Assembly (NCBI RefSeq): GCF_004570605.1
Contig: NZ_SPPB01000002.1
Coordinates: 1-64,000 of the forward strand
Source: Granulicatella sp. WM01
GTDB lineage: Bacteria > Bacillota > Bacilli > Lactobacillales > Aerococcaceae
Length of the DNA stretch: 64,000 bases
Direction: 5' to 3'
Each line of letters begins with the position of its first letter. Position 1 is the first letter of the stretch. The notes beneath the pieces are model-generated. The model saw only the letters and a list, made by a program, of their open reading frames with translations. It was not told the DNA's origin and searched no databases. A program made the position numbers and the translations under genes. This document shows, piece after piece, positions 54,340-63,052 of the stretch.

Positions 54340-55438
54340 TATTCCGATACTCCTTCATTTCTTTTTTTAACTGAGTTTTTGTTACATTTTGACGAACCGT
54401 ATACTCCGATTGAATGGTATGATAAGCATTAGTCATTCCAGCTAAAACACACTCCTCATCGTCCATTCCATGATACCATGCATCAATATAAGCCGCACTA
54501 AACGCATCTCCTGCTCCAGTGACATCAACAATAAATTGATTGTCTAATGGTTTAACTTTATACCATTTTTTCTGAGGAGAAGCGACAATAATGTCGTGTC
54601 CTCCAGCGGTTAGAACAACACGTTTAACACCTAATTCTAGCCACTTATCCATTGCTAATTCTATTTGCTCTTTTGTATCTAAAGTCATATTAAAATAAGC
54701 AGCACTCTCCCCTTTATTGACAATTAAGCAATCTACTGCTGATAATTGCTTAGGCAGTCGCTCCATTTTAGGCTCAGATACAGTAATAACAACCAACTTA
54801 GTGTGGTGTCTTTGGGCAAATGAACATAAATATTCAATGGTTTCTTTAGGGCAATTCAAATCGACAACAATGCACTTGGCATGTTGAAGCAATGTAGATT
54901 GTTTAGACAACACTTCTGGCGTTAGACAATCATAAATAGACATATCAGCTAGGCCTAAATACATTTCCCCTTCTTCATCTAAAAGTGCCGTATACGTTCC
55001 TGTTGATTGTCCTTCAATCATTACAACACTTGTCACATCCATAAATGGACTAGATAACTCTTTAATATATGCCCATTCTGAGTCATTACCTGACACAGAA
55101 ATTAAAGACACTTGATTCCCTAATCGTCCCAAATTTTCGGCAACATTACGTGATACTCCTCCAATAGACGTTGTAGAAGTCACAGGATTGGACGTGTATT
55201 GTTTTAACTGTCCATTTGTTTTTATTTTTTTATCAACATTTGCAGCACCAATACACACAATTGTTCCTAATCGCTTCACAACATACGCTTTCCCTAATAA
55301 GTAATTTTTACGAATTAGACTAGAAATAATATTTGCTACTGCTGAACGTGATAGGCCTACTTTTTCAGAAAGGGATTGTTGGGATATAAACGGATTTGCT
55401 TGAATTAATTCAAATATTAATTTCTCATTGTCTGTCAT
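54332..55438 (-). CDS. psuK: Pseudouridine kinase with N-terminal HTH
   Basis: 368-residue PfkB-family kinase that phosphorylates pseudouridine at the 5' position. Residues 1-58 form a winged helix-turn-helix ([27 protein letters not shown]), and the kinase domain (60-360) has [10 protein letters not shown], the [15 protein letters not shown] substrate motif and catalytic [14 protein letters not shown]. The ATG at 55438 is chosen; a GTG 12 bases upstream coincides with the GGAGG binding site. The fused HTH, together with a 12-bp inverted repeat just upstream (55455-55485), suggests autoregulation. No pseudouridine transporter gene is next to it. Confidence 0.92.
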   Translation of the reverse strand: MTDNEKLIFELIQANPFISQQSLSEKVGLSRSAVANIISSLIRKNYLLGKAYVVKRLGTIVCIGAANVDKKIKTNGQLKQYTSNPVTSTTSIGGVSRNVAENLGRLGNQVSLISVSGNDSEWAYIKELSSPFMDVTSVVMIEGQSTGTYTALLDEEGEMYLGLADMSIYDCLTPEVLSKQSTLLQHAKCIVVDLNCPKETIEYLCSFAQRHHTKLVVITVSEPKMERLPKQLSAVDCLIVNKGESAAYFNMTLDTKEQIELAMDKWLELGVKRVVLTAGGHDIIVASPQKKWYKVKPLDNQFIVDVTGAGDAFSAAYIDAWYHGMDDEECVLAGMTNAYHTIQSEYTVRQNVTKTQLKKEMKEYRNNE

Positions 55439-55454
55439 AATATCCTCCACTTTA

Positions 55455-55485
55455 AAACAAATGTTTGCTTTTGAAACATTTGTTT
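55455..55485. promoter_or_regulatory. Candidate operator upstream of psuK
   Basis: AAACAAATGTTT (55455-55466) and AAACATTTGTTT (55474-55485) form a perfect 12-bp inverted repeat with a seven-base spacer, 16 bases upstream of the psuK ATG. Each half is itself close to palindromic. The location fits an operator in the psuK leader, or a leader hairpin. Confidence 0.55.
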
Positions 55486-55561
55486 ATATTTTACTCCTAT
55501 TTTTTGTGTATGTCAATATTTCTCTTGAAAAAACATGTAATTTATCTATTTTTTATATATT

Positions 55562-55592
55562 TTGTATTATTTTACCTTTTTAATAGTATAAT
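55562..55592 (+). promoter_or_regulatory. Probable gpsB promoter
   Basis: A perfect TATAAT (55587-55592) is preceded at 19 bases by TTGTAT (55562-55567), a somewhat long spacer. It is oriented toward gpsB at 55675. Confidence 0.45.
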
Positions 55593-55674
55593 ACTTTAAA
55601 AATTGTGACAGTCATTGTACAATAAAGGAGATACATCATTCTCTATGATGATAAAACTTAACAAGGAGATTATT

Positions 55675-56001
55675 ATGACACATAAAAACTTGACTTCCCA
55701 AGACATTTACCAAAAAAATTTTAGAACTAGCATGCGCGGATACAAAGCTACTGAAGTAGATGAATTTTTAGATTTAATCTTACAAGACTATGACACGTAC
55801 GAAAAAGAAATTGCTTCACTAAAAGCAGAAAACGTTGCTTTATTAAGACGTTTAGAAAATGAAGAAAAACAACACTCTTTTAGCGATCAAACGATTGTTG
55901 CCAAATCTTCTACACAAATGAATGGTACAAATTATGATATTTTAAAACGTATCTCAAACTTAGAAAAACATGTATTTGGCGCAAAATTAGATAACAATTA
56001 A
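55675..56001 (+). CDS. gpsB: Cell-division regulator GpsB
   Basis: 108-residue DivIVA-related coiled-coil protein that coordinates septal and peripheral wall synthesis. The N-terminal membrane and PBP-binding domain is visible (TSQDIYQKNFRTSMRGYKATEVDEFLDLILQDYD), followed by coiled coil and a C-terminal trimerisation helix (YDILKRISNLEKHVFG). The ATG at 55675 has AAGGAG eight bases upstream; an in-frame extension of 20 residues is not supported. gpsB next to rnpB is the usual Lactobacillales arrangement. Confidence 0.95.
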   Translation: MTHKNLTSQDIYQKNFRTSMRGYKATEVDEFLDLILQDYDTYEKEIASLKAENVALLRRLENEEKQHSFSDQTIVAKSSTQMNGTNYDILKRISNLEKHVFGAKLDNN

Positions 56002-56011
56002 TGACACAACG

Positions 56012-56398
56012 AACATGTAAACTTCGGATTATTGCAGTCTTTTAGGCTGAGGAAAGTCCATGCTCGCACAAGCTGAAATGCTTGTAGTGTTCGTGCTTAA
56101 CGAAACAATAAGTTAAGGCAACCAAATGGTTGACGGCAGAAAAAATGACTAAGGGAAACTATGTCAAAGTATTCTTGAAAGTGCCACAGTGACGAAGCAA
56201 TATTGGAAACTTTATTGGTGGAACGCGGTAAACCCCTCGAGCGAGCAACCCAAACTATTGGTAGGGGCACTCTTTATTAGGAATAACAACGAAAAAAGAG
56301 GTGTGCATTTGTCAATGTACACAGACAGATAATAATCGATGTTTAAAATCTCCCGAGTTTTAAACGGAACAGAACATGGCTTATAGAAGTTTACATAT
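56012..56398 (+). ncRNA. rnpB: RNase P RNA (type B)
   Basis: About 387 bases of bacterial class B RNase P RNA. The terminal stem P1 is formed by ATGTAAACTTC (56015-56025) with GAAGTTTACAT (56386-56396). Conserved core segments are visible: GAGGAAAGTCCATGCTCGCAC, AACGAAACAATAAGTT, GGTAAACCCCTCGAGCGAG and the ACAGAACATGGCTTATAG 3' end. It lies between gpsB and an rRNA methyltransferase gene. End positions are approximate. Confidence 0.95.
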
Positions 56399-56409
56399 CG
56401 GGTCAATTA

Positions 56410-56430
56410 AACCTGCTGCTTCAGCAGGTT
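56410..56430 (+). terminator. Hairpin after rnpB
   Basis: AACCTGCTG and CAGCAGGTT form a nine-bp perfect stem with a three-base loop, 12 bases after rnpB. The following ATTACTATG is only mildly T-rich, so it may be a weak terminator or a processing boundary. Confidence 0.6.
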
Positions 56431-56455
56431 ATTACTATGTAATAGGAGAATGAAT

Positions 56456-57595
56456 ATGCAACACTTTCAACTTATGGCAACTTGTGCTGCAGGAATTGAG
56501 GCTTTAGTTGGCAAAGAATTACGTGAATTAGGATACACTTGCCAAGTCGAAAATGGCAGAGTACTTTTTCAAGGAAGTGCTGAAGATATTGCCAAAACAA
56601 ATCTTTGGCTTAGAACAGCTGATCGTATCAAAATTATTTTAGGACAATTTAAAGCAAAAACATTTGAAGAACTATTTCAACAGACAAAAGCATTACCATG
56701 GGAAACGCTCTTACCAATGGATGCTAATTTTCCGGTATCTGGAAAATCTGTAAAATCTATATTACATCACGTCCCTAGTTGTCAGGCGATTACTAAAAAA
56801 GCTATTGTGACACGTCTATCAGATTACTATCATCGTAAAACAAAATTACCTGAAACAGGCGCAATATATCCAATAGAAGTATCTATTTTAAAAGATATTG
56901 TCACATTAACACTCGATACAACTGGATCTAGTTTATTTAAACGAGGATATCGTAGTGAAAAAGGTGGTGCTCCACTTAAAGAAAATATGGCAGCTGCTCT
57001 TGTTTCATTGACAACTTGGTTTCCAGACAGACCACTTTATGATCCAACATGTGGCTCTGGAACAATTTTAATTGAGGCTGCATTAATGGCATTAAACATT
57101 GCTCCTGGTTTAAATAGAGAATTTGTCAGTCAACATTGGCGTTTATTTGATAATACAATTTGGCAAGAGGCAAAACAGGAGGCAAAAAAACACATTAAAA
57201 CAGATATCACACTTGATATATTAGGAACAGACATTGATCCAGCGATGATTGATATTGCCAAATGTAACGCTGAAAAAGCAGGGGTATCTCAACATATTAC
57301 ATTTAAGCAAATGCAATTATCTGATTTTAAAACAACGAAAGAATTTGGTATCTTAATTTCCAATCCACCGTATGGAGATAGATTACTAGACGAAGAAAAA
57401 GTACATCACTTATATCGTCAAATGGGCGAAACCTATGCACATATCCCAACTTGGAGCAAATACATTTTAACAAGTGACTTAGCATTTGAAGATTACTACG
57501 GGCAAAAAGCAACAAAGAAACGTAAACTTTATAACGGTGCTTTACGTACAGATTTCTTTCAATTTTGGGGTATAAAACCCAAACGCCATAATTAA
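56456..57595 (+). CDS. THUMP-domain RNA methyltransferase (RlmL/YpsC-like)
   Basis: 379-residue SAM-dependent methyltransferase. The N-terminal part is a ferredoxin-like/THUMP module (ATCAAGIEALVGKELRELGY, up to about residue 160). The Rossmann methyltransferase domain follows, with DPTCGSGTILIEAAL, the acidic GTDIDPAMIDIAK and the catalytic NPPYGDRL motif. This matches the YpsC / N-terminal RlmL group that makes m2G in 23S rRNA; exact target is inferred. The ATG at 56456 is preferred over an ATG six bases earlier because AGGAG is seven bases upstream. Confidence 0.9.
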   Translation: MQHFQLMATCAAGIEALVGKELRELGYTCQVENGRVLFQGSAEDIAKTNLWLRTADRIKIILGQFKAKTFEELFQQTKALPWETLLPMDANFPVSGKSVKSILHHVPSCQAITKKAIVTRLSDYYHRKTKLPETGAIYPIEVSILKDIVTLTLDTTGSSLFKRGYRSEKGGAPLKENMAAALVSLTTWFPDRPLYDPTCGSGTILIEAALMALNIAPGLNREFVSQHWRLFDNTIWQEAKQEAKKHIKTDITLDILGTDIDPAMIDIAKCNAEKAGVSQHITFKQMQLSDFKTTKEFGILISNPPYGDRLLDEEKVHHLYRQMGETYAHIPTWSKYILTSDLAFEDYYGQKATKKRKLYNGALRTDFFQFWGIKPKRHN

Positions 57596-57912
57596 TGCAA
57601 AAAAATTATGTCTGAAATTAAAGCTGCGAGGATTTTTCGTTTATAAACGAAAAATCCTCGCAGTAACTCGTCTCAAAGGCAATCAGTCTGTCTACAATAA
57701 TTTGAGTTTGGTATTAATGAGCATGAATTTAACGAAATTAGCAAAGCAGTTAGTCAATTTTTCTACTCTTTTTATAATAAAAAACAGTGTAATTTCTAGG
57801 TTGCCTTTTTCCCAATTCCTTGTGCAATTTGCAAATTTTTAATATGAAAAAAGAAACAGTGAATTAAAAAATTTTACAATAAAGGGTATATCTTCCTTAG
57901 TTAAACACTTTC
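57596..57912. other. Intergenic region after the methyltransferase gene
   Basis: 317 bases holding a perfect 40-bp palindrome (57624-57663) and a short stretch (57709-57795) that reads as 29 codons of gene-like sequence (GINEHEFNEISKAV...) without a start, possibly a gene remnant. Confidence 0.4.
57624..57663. repeat. Perfect 40-bp palindrome
   Basis: CTGCGAGGATTTTTCGTTTA is followed directly by its exact reverse complement, giving a 20-bp stem with no spacer. No T-run follows on either strand, so it is not a standard terminator even though it lies 28 bases after the methyltransferase stop. Confidence 0.8.
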
Positions 57913-58530
57913 TTACTCAATGCATTCTCTTTGTTGCTCTATTTCATGATGTATGAGAACAACAAAACATACTGATCCTACTCCAAAAAAGACAATTTGA
58001 AGAAAAGAATCAACTAGAAGCCCAAATAAATTCATGCCTGCACATAGTAATATCATTCCCCACCATTTTTTACATAAGCGAACACTATTTTCTACATGAA
58101 AATGACAATATATTAAAGCAATAAGCATAAAATCCATAAAAATTTGATTGACTAAAAATATAGCAGATGTAAACAACCCATTTATATGAATTCCCATTCC
58201 CACTAACATTCTAAAAAATACTGTCATAATAGTATTTATACATATCCCAAAAATAATACTAGATATAACTCCTTTTAAAACAATTGACCACATACTTCTC
58301 TGGTGCCGCTTAGCCCAATCTTTTAATAAAATGACTAATATACCTAAACCTACTAATAGAACTATAAGCACTAAAGGATTTACTGTAAATTTCTCAGGCT
58401 CTCTACGTAATTTTGGAAGAAGCCACGATTCAAAAAGTAATGTACCACATGTCATAATCATCACGCGTGCTACAAAATAAGAACCTAATGTAGATATATT
58501 TTTTTTCACATACGTCATATAATTTTCCAT
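57913..58530 (-). CDS. Membrane protein of unknown function
   Basis: 205-residue protein with about five hydrophobic segments (LGSYFVARVMIMTCGTLLF, NPLVLIVLLVGLGILVILL, GVISSIIFGICINTIMTVFF, SAIFLVNQIFMDFMLIALIY, DSFLQIVFFGVGSVCFVVLI) and a charged N-terminus. I do not recognise the family. The ATG at 58530 has GGAGGG in front; an eight-residue upstream extension is rejected. It is a single gene with 690 bases of empty sequence upstream, and its cysteine and histidine content shows no obvious metal motif. Confidence 0.65.
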   Translation of the reverse strand: MENYMTYVKKNISTLGSYFVARVMIMTCGTLLFESWLLPKLRREPEKFTVNPLVLIVLLVGLGILVILLKDWAKRHQRSMWSIVLKGVISSIIFGICINTIMTVFFRMLVGMGIHINGLFTSAIFLVNQIFMDFMLIALIYCHFHVENSVRLCKKWWGMILLCAGMNLFGLLVDSFLQIVFFGVGSVCFVVLIHHEIEQQRECIE

Positions 58531-59220
58531 TATTACCCTCCTTAGTATAACCATTTAAACTAGATAAAAATTACATATTAGACAGATACATTATATACTA
58601 ATGTCAATAATAACACAATATTATTTCTTTATGTGTATAGACATTATAATCTTGTTTACATCATACTGAATTATATTGAAATAACCAATACATTTTAATC
58701 AATACAGTTATCCGAGTTTATCATTTAATAATCAATTCTTTTTACTGGGAAATATACCAACTATAGCACAAAATAGCCAAAACGTGCCAATAGGCTTAAT
58801 AAAATTAATTAATAAATACTCGCTTTAAATCCTTTGTATATGCACTAAATCAAAAATCACAATTTGACTATTTTGACACAGCTAAGTGAAATAATCTTCT
58901 TTTTCACCAATATTATTTAACAACGCACTATTGGAAGTATACTCAATTTTTTATGTACTCATACAATTAAATAACACTATTATCTGAACACATAGAATAG
59001 GGTATTCAGCAACTTTTATAAGCGAATACCCTATCCTTTTCTTGCCCAATTTCTTTTCAAAACTGCCATAAAAACAATCTTCTCAATACTCTATGTATTC
59101 TTTTTAATGCACAATTTTTTATTCTTTAAAATTTACATTTGACATATCATATTCACTCTATACTGCACTTTTTGCAAATTACCATATATAAAAAAAATCA
59201 TTTGAGATAATAAAAATCCA
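58531..59220. other. Long intergenic region before the Bce transporter gene end
   Basis: 690 AT-rich bases between the 3' end of the Bce permease gene and the unknown membrane-protein gene. Only the hairpin at 58997-59034 stands out. No gene was found. Confidence 0.5.
58997..59034. terminator. Hairpin downstream of Bce permease gene
   Basis: ATAGGGTATTC (about 58997-59007) pairs perfectly with GAATACCCTAT (59024-59034). The plus-strand side is followed by CCTTTTCTTG, but no plus-strand gene precedes it, and the minus-strand side lacks a T-run. Its role is unclear. Confidence 0.4.
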
Positions 59221-61209
59221 TCATTCTTTAATAATTTTATAATAAATACGTGCCGTCAAATAATACATTAATCCGTAAAATATAGCAAATACTAATCCGG
59301 TTATGCCCATTGATAACATAAATATCATTGTATCACCCAAGCCAAATAGTAACAATATTTTTTCAATGTATGGAAAGGCTACTGCTACATGAATACCGGC
59401 TATGCATAATGGTGCAAAAAAGACAATCAACACTTGGGAACAAATCGTTCGCTTAATATCCTTATTTTCCAGACCAACTTTTTGCATAATGGCATACGCC
59501 TGTTTATCTTCATAACCTTCTGCTAATTGCTTATAATACATAATCATTACACACGATACAAGAAAAACTAGACTAGTAAATATACCCACAAATAAAAATG
59601 AACCATTCATATTCATAAAACTTTGACGCAAACTAACTCTATCTTCAACTTTATCTTCCACCTTTAATCCATTTAGAATGGATAATTGCTGTGCTATTTT
59701 TTGAACTTTCGTTTTATCTGACAAATTAAAATCATAACGGAATGCATAACGAGTTGTTGTCGCATATACACTATGGTTTAATTGCGTATCAATGTTTTGT
59801 TTTAAGATGTCTATCTCATCATCTGAAATCACAATAAAATAGGTTCCAATAATATTAGCGACCGCTTCCCCAGGAATATCTATTTTTGATACTTGTTTTT
59901 TTATATGATAGGTCTTATCTGCCAAAGTGAGTTGATTTTGTGTTAAGCGCTCTGTTTTTTCACTTTGTACTAAAATTTCACCTATTTCTAAATGCTCATT
60001 TTGTTGGAACGTACTATTGTATTGAGATAAAGGTATCACGTTAACCAAATGAACTTTTGAAAAATCTATTTGTTTTGATACTGGATTAAATCGGATAGAC
60101 TGATTCTCTTCTTTTATGCCTGTTGCATAGAGATAATCATAATTAATACTATTTTGAGTAGAAACATCTTCTTGTTTAAGGACATCATCAATCTTTTGTT
60201 TAATTGCGTGACTTTCACCTAGTTTATCACTATAGTACAAAACTGATATATCTCTAGGTGATCTTAATTGTACTGCATTTTCTATTCCAGCATATAAAGA
60301 CACCGTTGTCCCCATAGCCACTAAAATCATACACGACAAAATACAAACATTAGCTAAACCTAAAGCATTTCTTTTCATGCGATATAACATACTTGATATA
60401 CCAATAAAATGTTTCGTCTGGTAAAAATAGACTTTATTACTTTTGAGAATACGTAATACAAAAATACTAATTACCATAAATAAACTATACGTTCCTAAAA
60501 TAACACAAAGTACCGCAATAAAAAATGAAAATAATGCACTAATAGGTGATTTAATGGTTAAGGCTAAGTAATACCCATAACCTATTGCAACAATGCCTAT
60601 AAGCACCAAAAGTACATTAGCTTTAGGTTCTTTTTCCCCTCGTTTACTCTGTTGCAACAACGATGTAATATTTAGACGTAATATTTTCCACAACAAAAAT
60701 ATAAATAATAATGCATAAATACACACATATAGACAAATCGTTACTAGAACACTTGGAAGGGATAGAGATAAACCATACACAACAACTTGAGTTCCCCATA
60801 GATGAAATAAGGATAATTGAGCGACTTTAGAAAAAAGCATACCTCCTATTAATCCTATGCACACCGTAATCATACCGGTATAACATATCTCACAAAAAAT
60901 GATACGAACAAGTTGTTTTTTGCTCATTCCCAATACAAAATACACCCCATATTCTTTTATCCGTTTCTTTAATAAAAATGAGTACGTATAAAACGTAAAA
61001 ATGGAAACAAATAAACCAATGATGATAACACCAAAATTTAAGACTATTGGGACAGCACTTAATTCAGCGACCTGTTTATCAAAACATAAAGAAAGAAAAA
61101 TATAATACAACGCAACAGTAATAGCACCAGAACATAGATAAGGTAGTGTTAATACTTTATTCGCCTTAATGCTGCCTAAAGCTAATTTACTATAAAAAAA
61201 CTTAGTCAT
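59221..61209 (-). CDS. bceB: Bce-type antimicrobial-peptide ABC transporter permease
   Basis: 662-residue FtsX-type permease. It has ten predicted membrane helices and a large extracellular domain between helices seven and eight (about residues 300-520), the BceB layout that contacts the peptide and the sensor kinase. The N-terminus (FFYSKLALGSIKANK) and first helix region (YVFSFLLKKRIKEYGVYFVLGMSKKQL-type segment) are typical. It frees lipid-II-cycle intermediates from antimicrobial peptides such as bacitracin and signals flux to the kinase. The ATG at 61209 has AGGTG six bases upstream and overlaps the ATPase gene by eight bases. The specific peptide is unknown. Confidence 0.9.
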   Translation of the reverse strand: MTKFFYSKLALGSIKANKVLTLPYLCSGAITVALYYIFLSLCFDKQVAELSAVPIVLNFGVIIIGLFVSIFTFYTYSFLLKKRIKEYGVYFVLGMSKKQLVRIIFCEICYTGMITVCIGLIGGMLFSKVAQLSLFHLWGTQVVVYGLSLSLPSVLVTICLYVCIYALLFIFLLWKILRLNITSLLQQSKRGEKEPKANVLLVLIGIVAIGYGYYLALTIKSPISALFSFFIAVLCVILGTYSLFMVISIFVLRILKSNKVYFYQTKHFIGISSMLYRMKRNALGLANVCILSCMILVAMGTTVSLYAGIENAVQLRSPRDISVLYYSDKLGESHAIKQKIDDVLKQEDVSTQNSINYDYLYATGIKEENQSIRFNPVSKQIDFSKVHLVNVIPLSQYNSTFQQNEHLEIGEILVQSEKTERLTQNQLTLADKTYHIKKQVSKIDIPGEAVANIIGTYFIVISDDEIDILKQNIDTQLNHSVYATTTRYAFRYDFNLSDKTKVQKIAQQLSILNGLKVEDKVEDRVSLRQSFMNMNGSFLFVGIFTSLVFLVSCVMIMYYKQLAEGYEDKQAYAIMQKVGLENKDIKRTICSQVLIVFFAPLCIAGIHVAVAFPYIEKILLLFGLGDTMIFMLSMGITGLVFAIFYGLMYYLTARIYYKIIKE

Positions 61210-61966
61210 GATGTTCACCTACTTGTATAATACTTAATGCATCAGCTATTTTTTGATACATTTGTATATGTGTTTGTTGCCCTTTATATAATTCATGAAA
61301 AACAACACCGTCCTTAATAAATAATACCCTGTCTGCTCGACTAGCCGTTTTAATGGAATGCGTCACGACAATAAGCGTATGCCCTGATTGGTGGATGGTA
61401 TCAAATACATCTAATAATTGATCGGTTGTTTTGGAATCTAAAGATCCTGTTGGCTCATCAGCTAAAATAAGTATAGGATTTGTAATAATTGCTCTAGCTA
61501 TTGCTACTCTTTGTTTTTGTCCACCAGATAATTGATAAGGATACTTATTCAATAAAGTATCAATCCCTAAAGATTTAGCAACATGTGCTAAACGTATGCT
61601 CATCTCTTTATATGGCGTTTTCGATAAAACTAAAGGCAGTAAAATATTGTCTTTAATATTTAGTGTATCTAATAAATTAAATTCTTGAAAGACAAATCCT
61701 AGAGTATTCCTACGAAAACTAGCTAATTGCGTATCTTTCAATTTTTTTAAATTAGTATCTGATAAAATCACTTCCCCATTAGTTGCCTTATCAAATGTTG
61801 CTAAAATATTTAATAAAGTCGTTTTACCACTTCCACTTTCTCCCATAATAACAACGTATTCTCCTTTAGATACTGAAAAATTAATATCTTTTAAGGCTTG
61901 TGTTTGTGTAGTACTAAATGGACTAGCGTATACTTTTTGAACATGTTTCACCTCTAATAACATCAT
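61202..61966 (-). CDS. bceA: Bce-type antimicrobial-peptide ABC transporter ATPase
   Basis: 254-residue ATPase of the MacB/BceA class. Walker A (GESGSGKTT), Q-loop (FVFQEFNLLDTL), signature (LSGGQKQRVAIARAI), Walker B (LILADEPTGSLD) and H-loop (IVVTHS) are visible. The first ATG at 61966 has GGAGG six bases upstream. It is the first gene of the transporter operon, downstream of a TTACA-N4-TGTAA palindrome, and is coupled to the permease gene by overlap. Confidence 0.93.
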   Translation of the reverse strand: MMLLEVKHVQKVYASPFSTTQTQALKDINFSVSKGEYVVIMGESGSGKTTLLNILATFDKATNGEVILSDTNLKKLKDTQLASFRRNTLGFVFQEFNLLDTLNIKDNILLPLVLSKTPYKEMSIRLAHVAKSLGIDTLLNKYPYQLSGGQKQRVAIARAIITNPILILADEPTGSLDSKTTDQLLDVFDTIHQSGHTLIVVTHSIKTASRADRVLFIKDGVVFHELYKGQQTHIQMYQKIADALSIIQVGEHHD

Positions 61967-62046
61967 CGTTTTCCTCCTATTTGTTTGACTATATTTAGTG
62001 TAAAATACACGAAAAAAAGTTTCCATATCTTTTTCTTACAAAAAAG

Positions 62047-62078
62047 CGTATAATCTTACAAAACTGTAAGATTATACG
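62047..62078 (-). promoter_or_regulatory. Palindrome acting as candidate BceR operator and terminator
   Basis: CGTATAATCTTACA (62047-62060) and TGTAAGATTATACG (62065-62078) form a perfect 14-bp stem with a four-base spacer. The centre reads TTACA-N4-TGTAA, matching the reported operator pattern of Bce-type response regulators (TNACA-N4-TGTNA type). On the minus strand the stem is followed by a T6 run, so the RNA form is a rho-independent terminator. It overlaps the stop codon of the kinase gene and lies about 80-110 bases upstream of bceA. Confidence 0.8.
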
Positions 62079-63052
62079 TCTAAACTGTATTTATCAAAAG
62101 TAATTATGGCACACGTTCCACAACCGACTGTTGATTCTAAGGAGAGCTGTTGTCCAAGTTTATGTGTAATTGATTTGCAAATGTACAACCCTAACCCACT
62201 TGATTGTTGAAGACGTCGTCCATTATATCCTGTATACCCTCGTTCAAAAATCCGTGCCATATCTTCTTTTAAAATGCCTATCCCATTATCTTGAATGTAC
62301 AAACTTTGTGAGGTTGTATAAATTGTGATGTTTCCTCTTTCATGAGTGTATTTAATCGCATTACTCACAAGCTGTTCAATGACAAGCGCCAACCACTTTT
62401 TATCACTTTTAATGACTAAATCACTTTTTTGATAATCTAAATTTATTTTCTTTTGAATGAATAGTAGAGCATATTTTTTCATCACTTGTTTAATGAGGAC
62501 ATCAATCGAAAATTTTTCAATGACAAAATCATTTGTTTGACTATTTAAGCGAATGTAGTCCAAAGCCAAATTAGCATATTGTTCAATTTTAAACAATTCA
62601 GTTTCCATAACCGACATTGGCACATTATCTTGCTCAAGCAACACATGCATAGCCGCTATAGGTGTCTTAATTTGATGAACCCACAATGTATAATAATCTA
62701 AGATATGTTGTCTATCTTGCTGATGCTCTAGGGCTAAAGTCTGTTTTTGCTCATATTCATGTTGAATAATATCAACATATAATTGTACCATTGAAGATAA
62801 TCTTGGTAAATCCTCTAATTGTAGTAATGTCGTATTTTTTATATACTGTAATTTACGGTATAGATGACGATATTTAATAAAATATATGATAAAATCAAGA
62901 CAGATACAAAAAAGATAGAGCATGCTCGCATAAATTAAGTATTCTAAAGAAACATAATAAAGATAGCCAATTCCATTAAACAATAAGAAACATATTCCTG
63001 CTAGTACATATTTAGATTGATAGTCTTTAATATATGCACCAATCATTTTCAT
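62072..63052 (-). CDS. bceS: BceS-type intramembrane-sensing histidine kinase
   Basis: 326-residue kinase. Two membrane helices near the N-terminus (KYVLAGICFLLFNGIGYLYY and LIYASMLYLFCICLDFIIYF) are separated by only a few residues, so it has no extracellular sensor domain and reads peptide flux through the transporter. The phospho-accepting histidine is in WVHQIKTPIAAM. The ATPase has NAIKYT, QDNGIGI and GLGLYICKSI. Its start overlaps the response regulator stop by four bases. Confidence 0.93.
   Translation of the reverse strand: MKMIGAYIKDYQSKYVLAGICFLLFNGIGYLYYVSLEYLIYASMLYLFCICLDFIIYFIKYRHLYRKLQYIKNTTLLQLEDLPRLSSMVQLYVDIIQHEYEQKQTLALEHQQDRQHILDYYTLWVHQIKTPIAAMHVLLEQDNVPMSVMETELFKIEQYANLALDYIRLNSQTNDFVIEKFSIDVLIKQVMKKYALLFIQKKINLDYQKSDLVIKSDKKWLALVIEQLVSNAIKYTHERGNITIYTTSQSLYIQDNGIGILKEDMARIFERGYTGYNGRRLQQSSGLGLYICKSITHKLGQQLSLESTVGCGTCAIITFDKYSLDV

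Noticed and set aside
56205-56250. GGTGGAACGCGG motif resembling a T-box antiterminator
   Set aside because: It lies within the conserved core of RNase P RNA, which has the same local sequence, and no amino-acid gene follows.
61022-62026. Longer in-frame starts for bceA, bceR, manA, GH1, psuK, gpsB and the sugar-binding lipoprotein
   Set aside because: In each case a good ribosome binding site sits in front of an internal ATG that matches the family N-terminus, so the extensions were not used.
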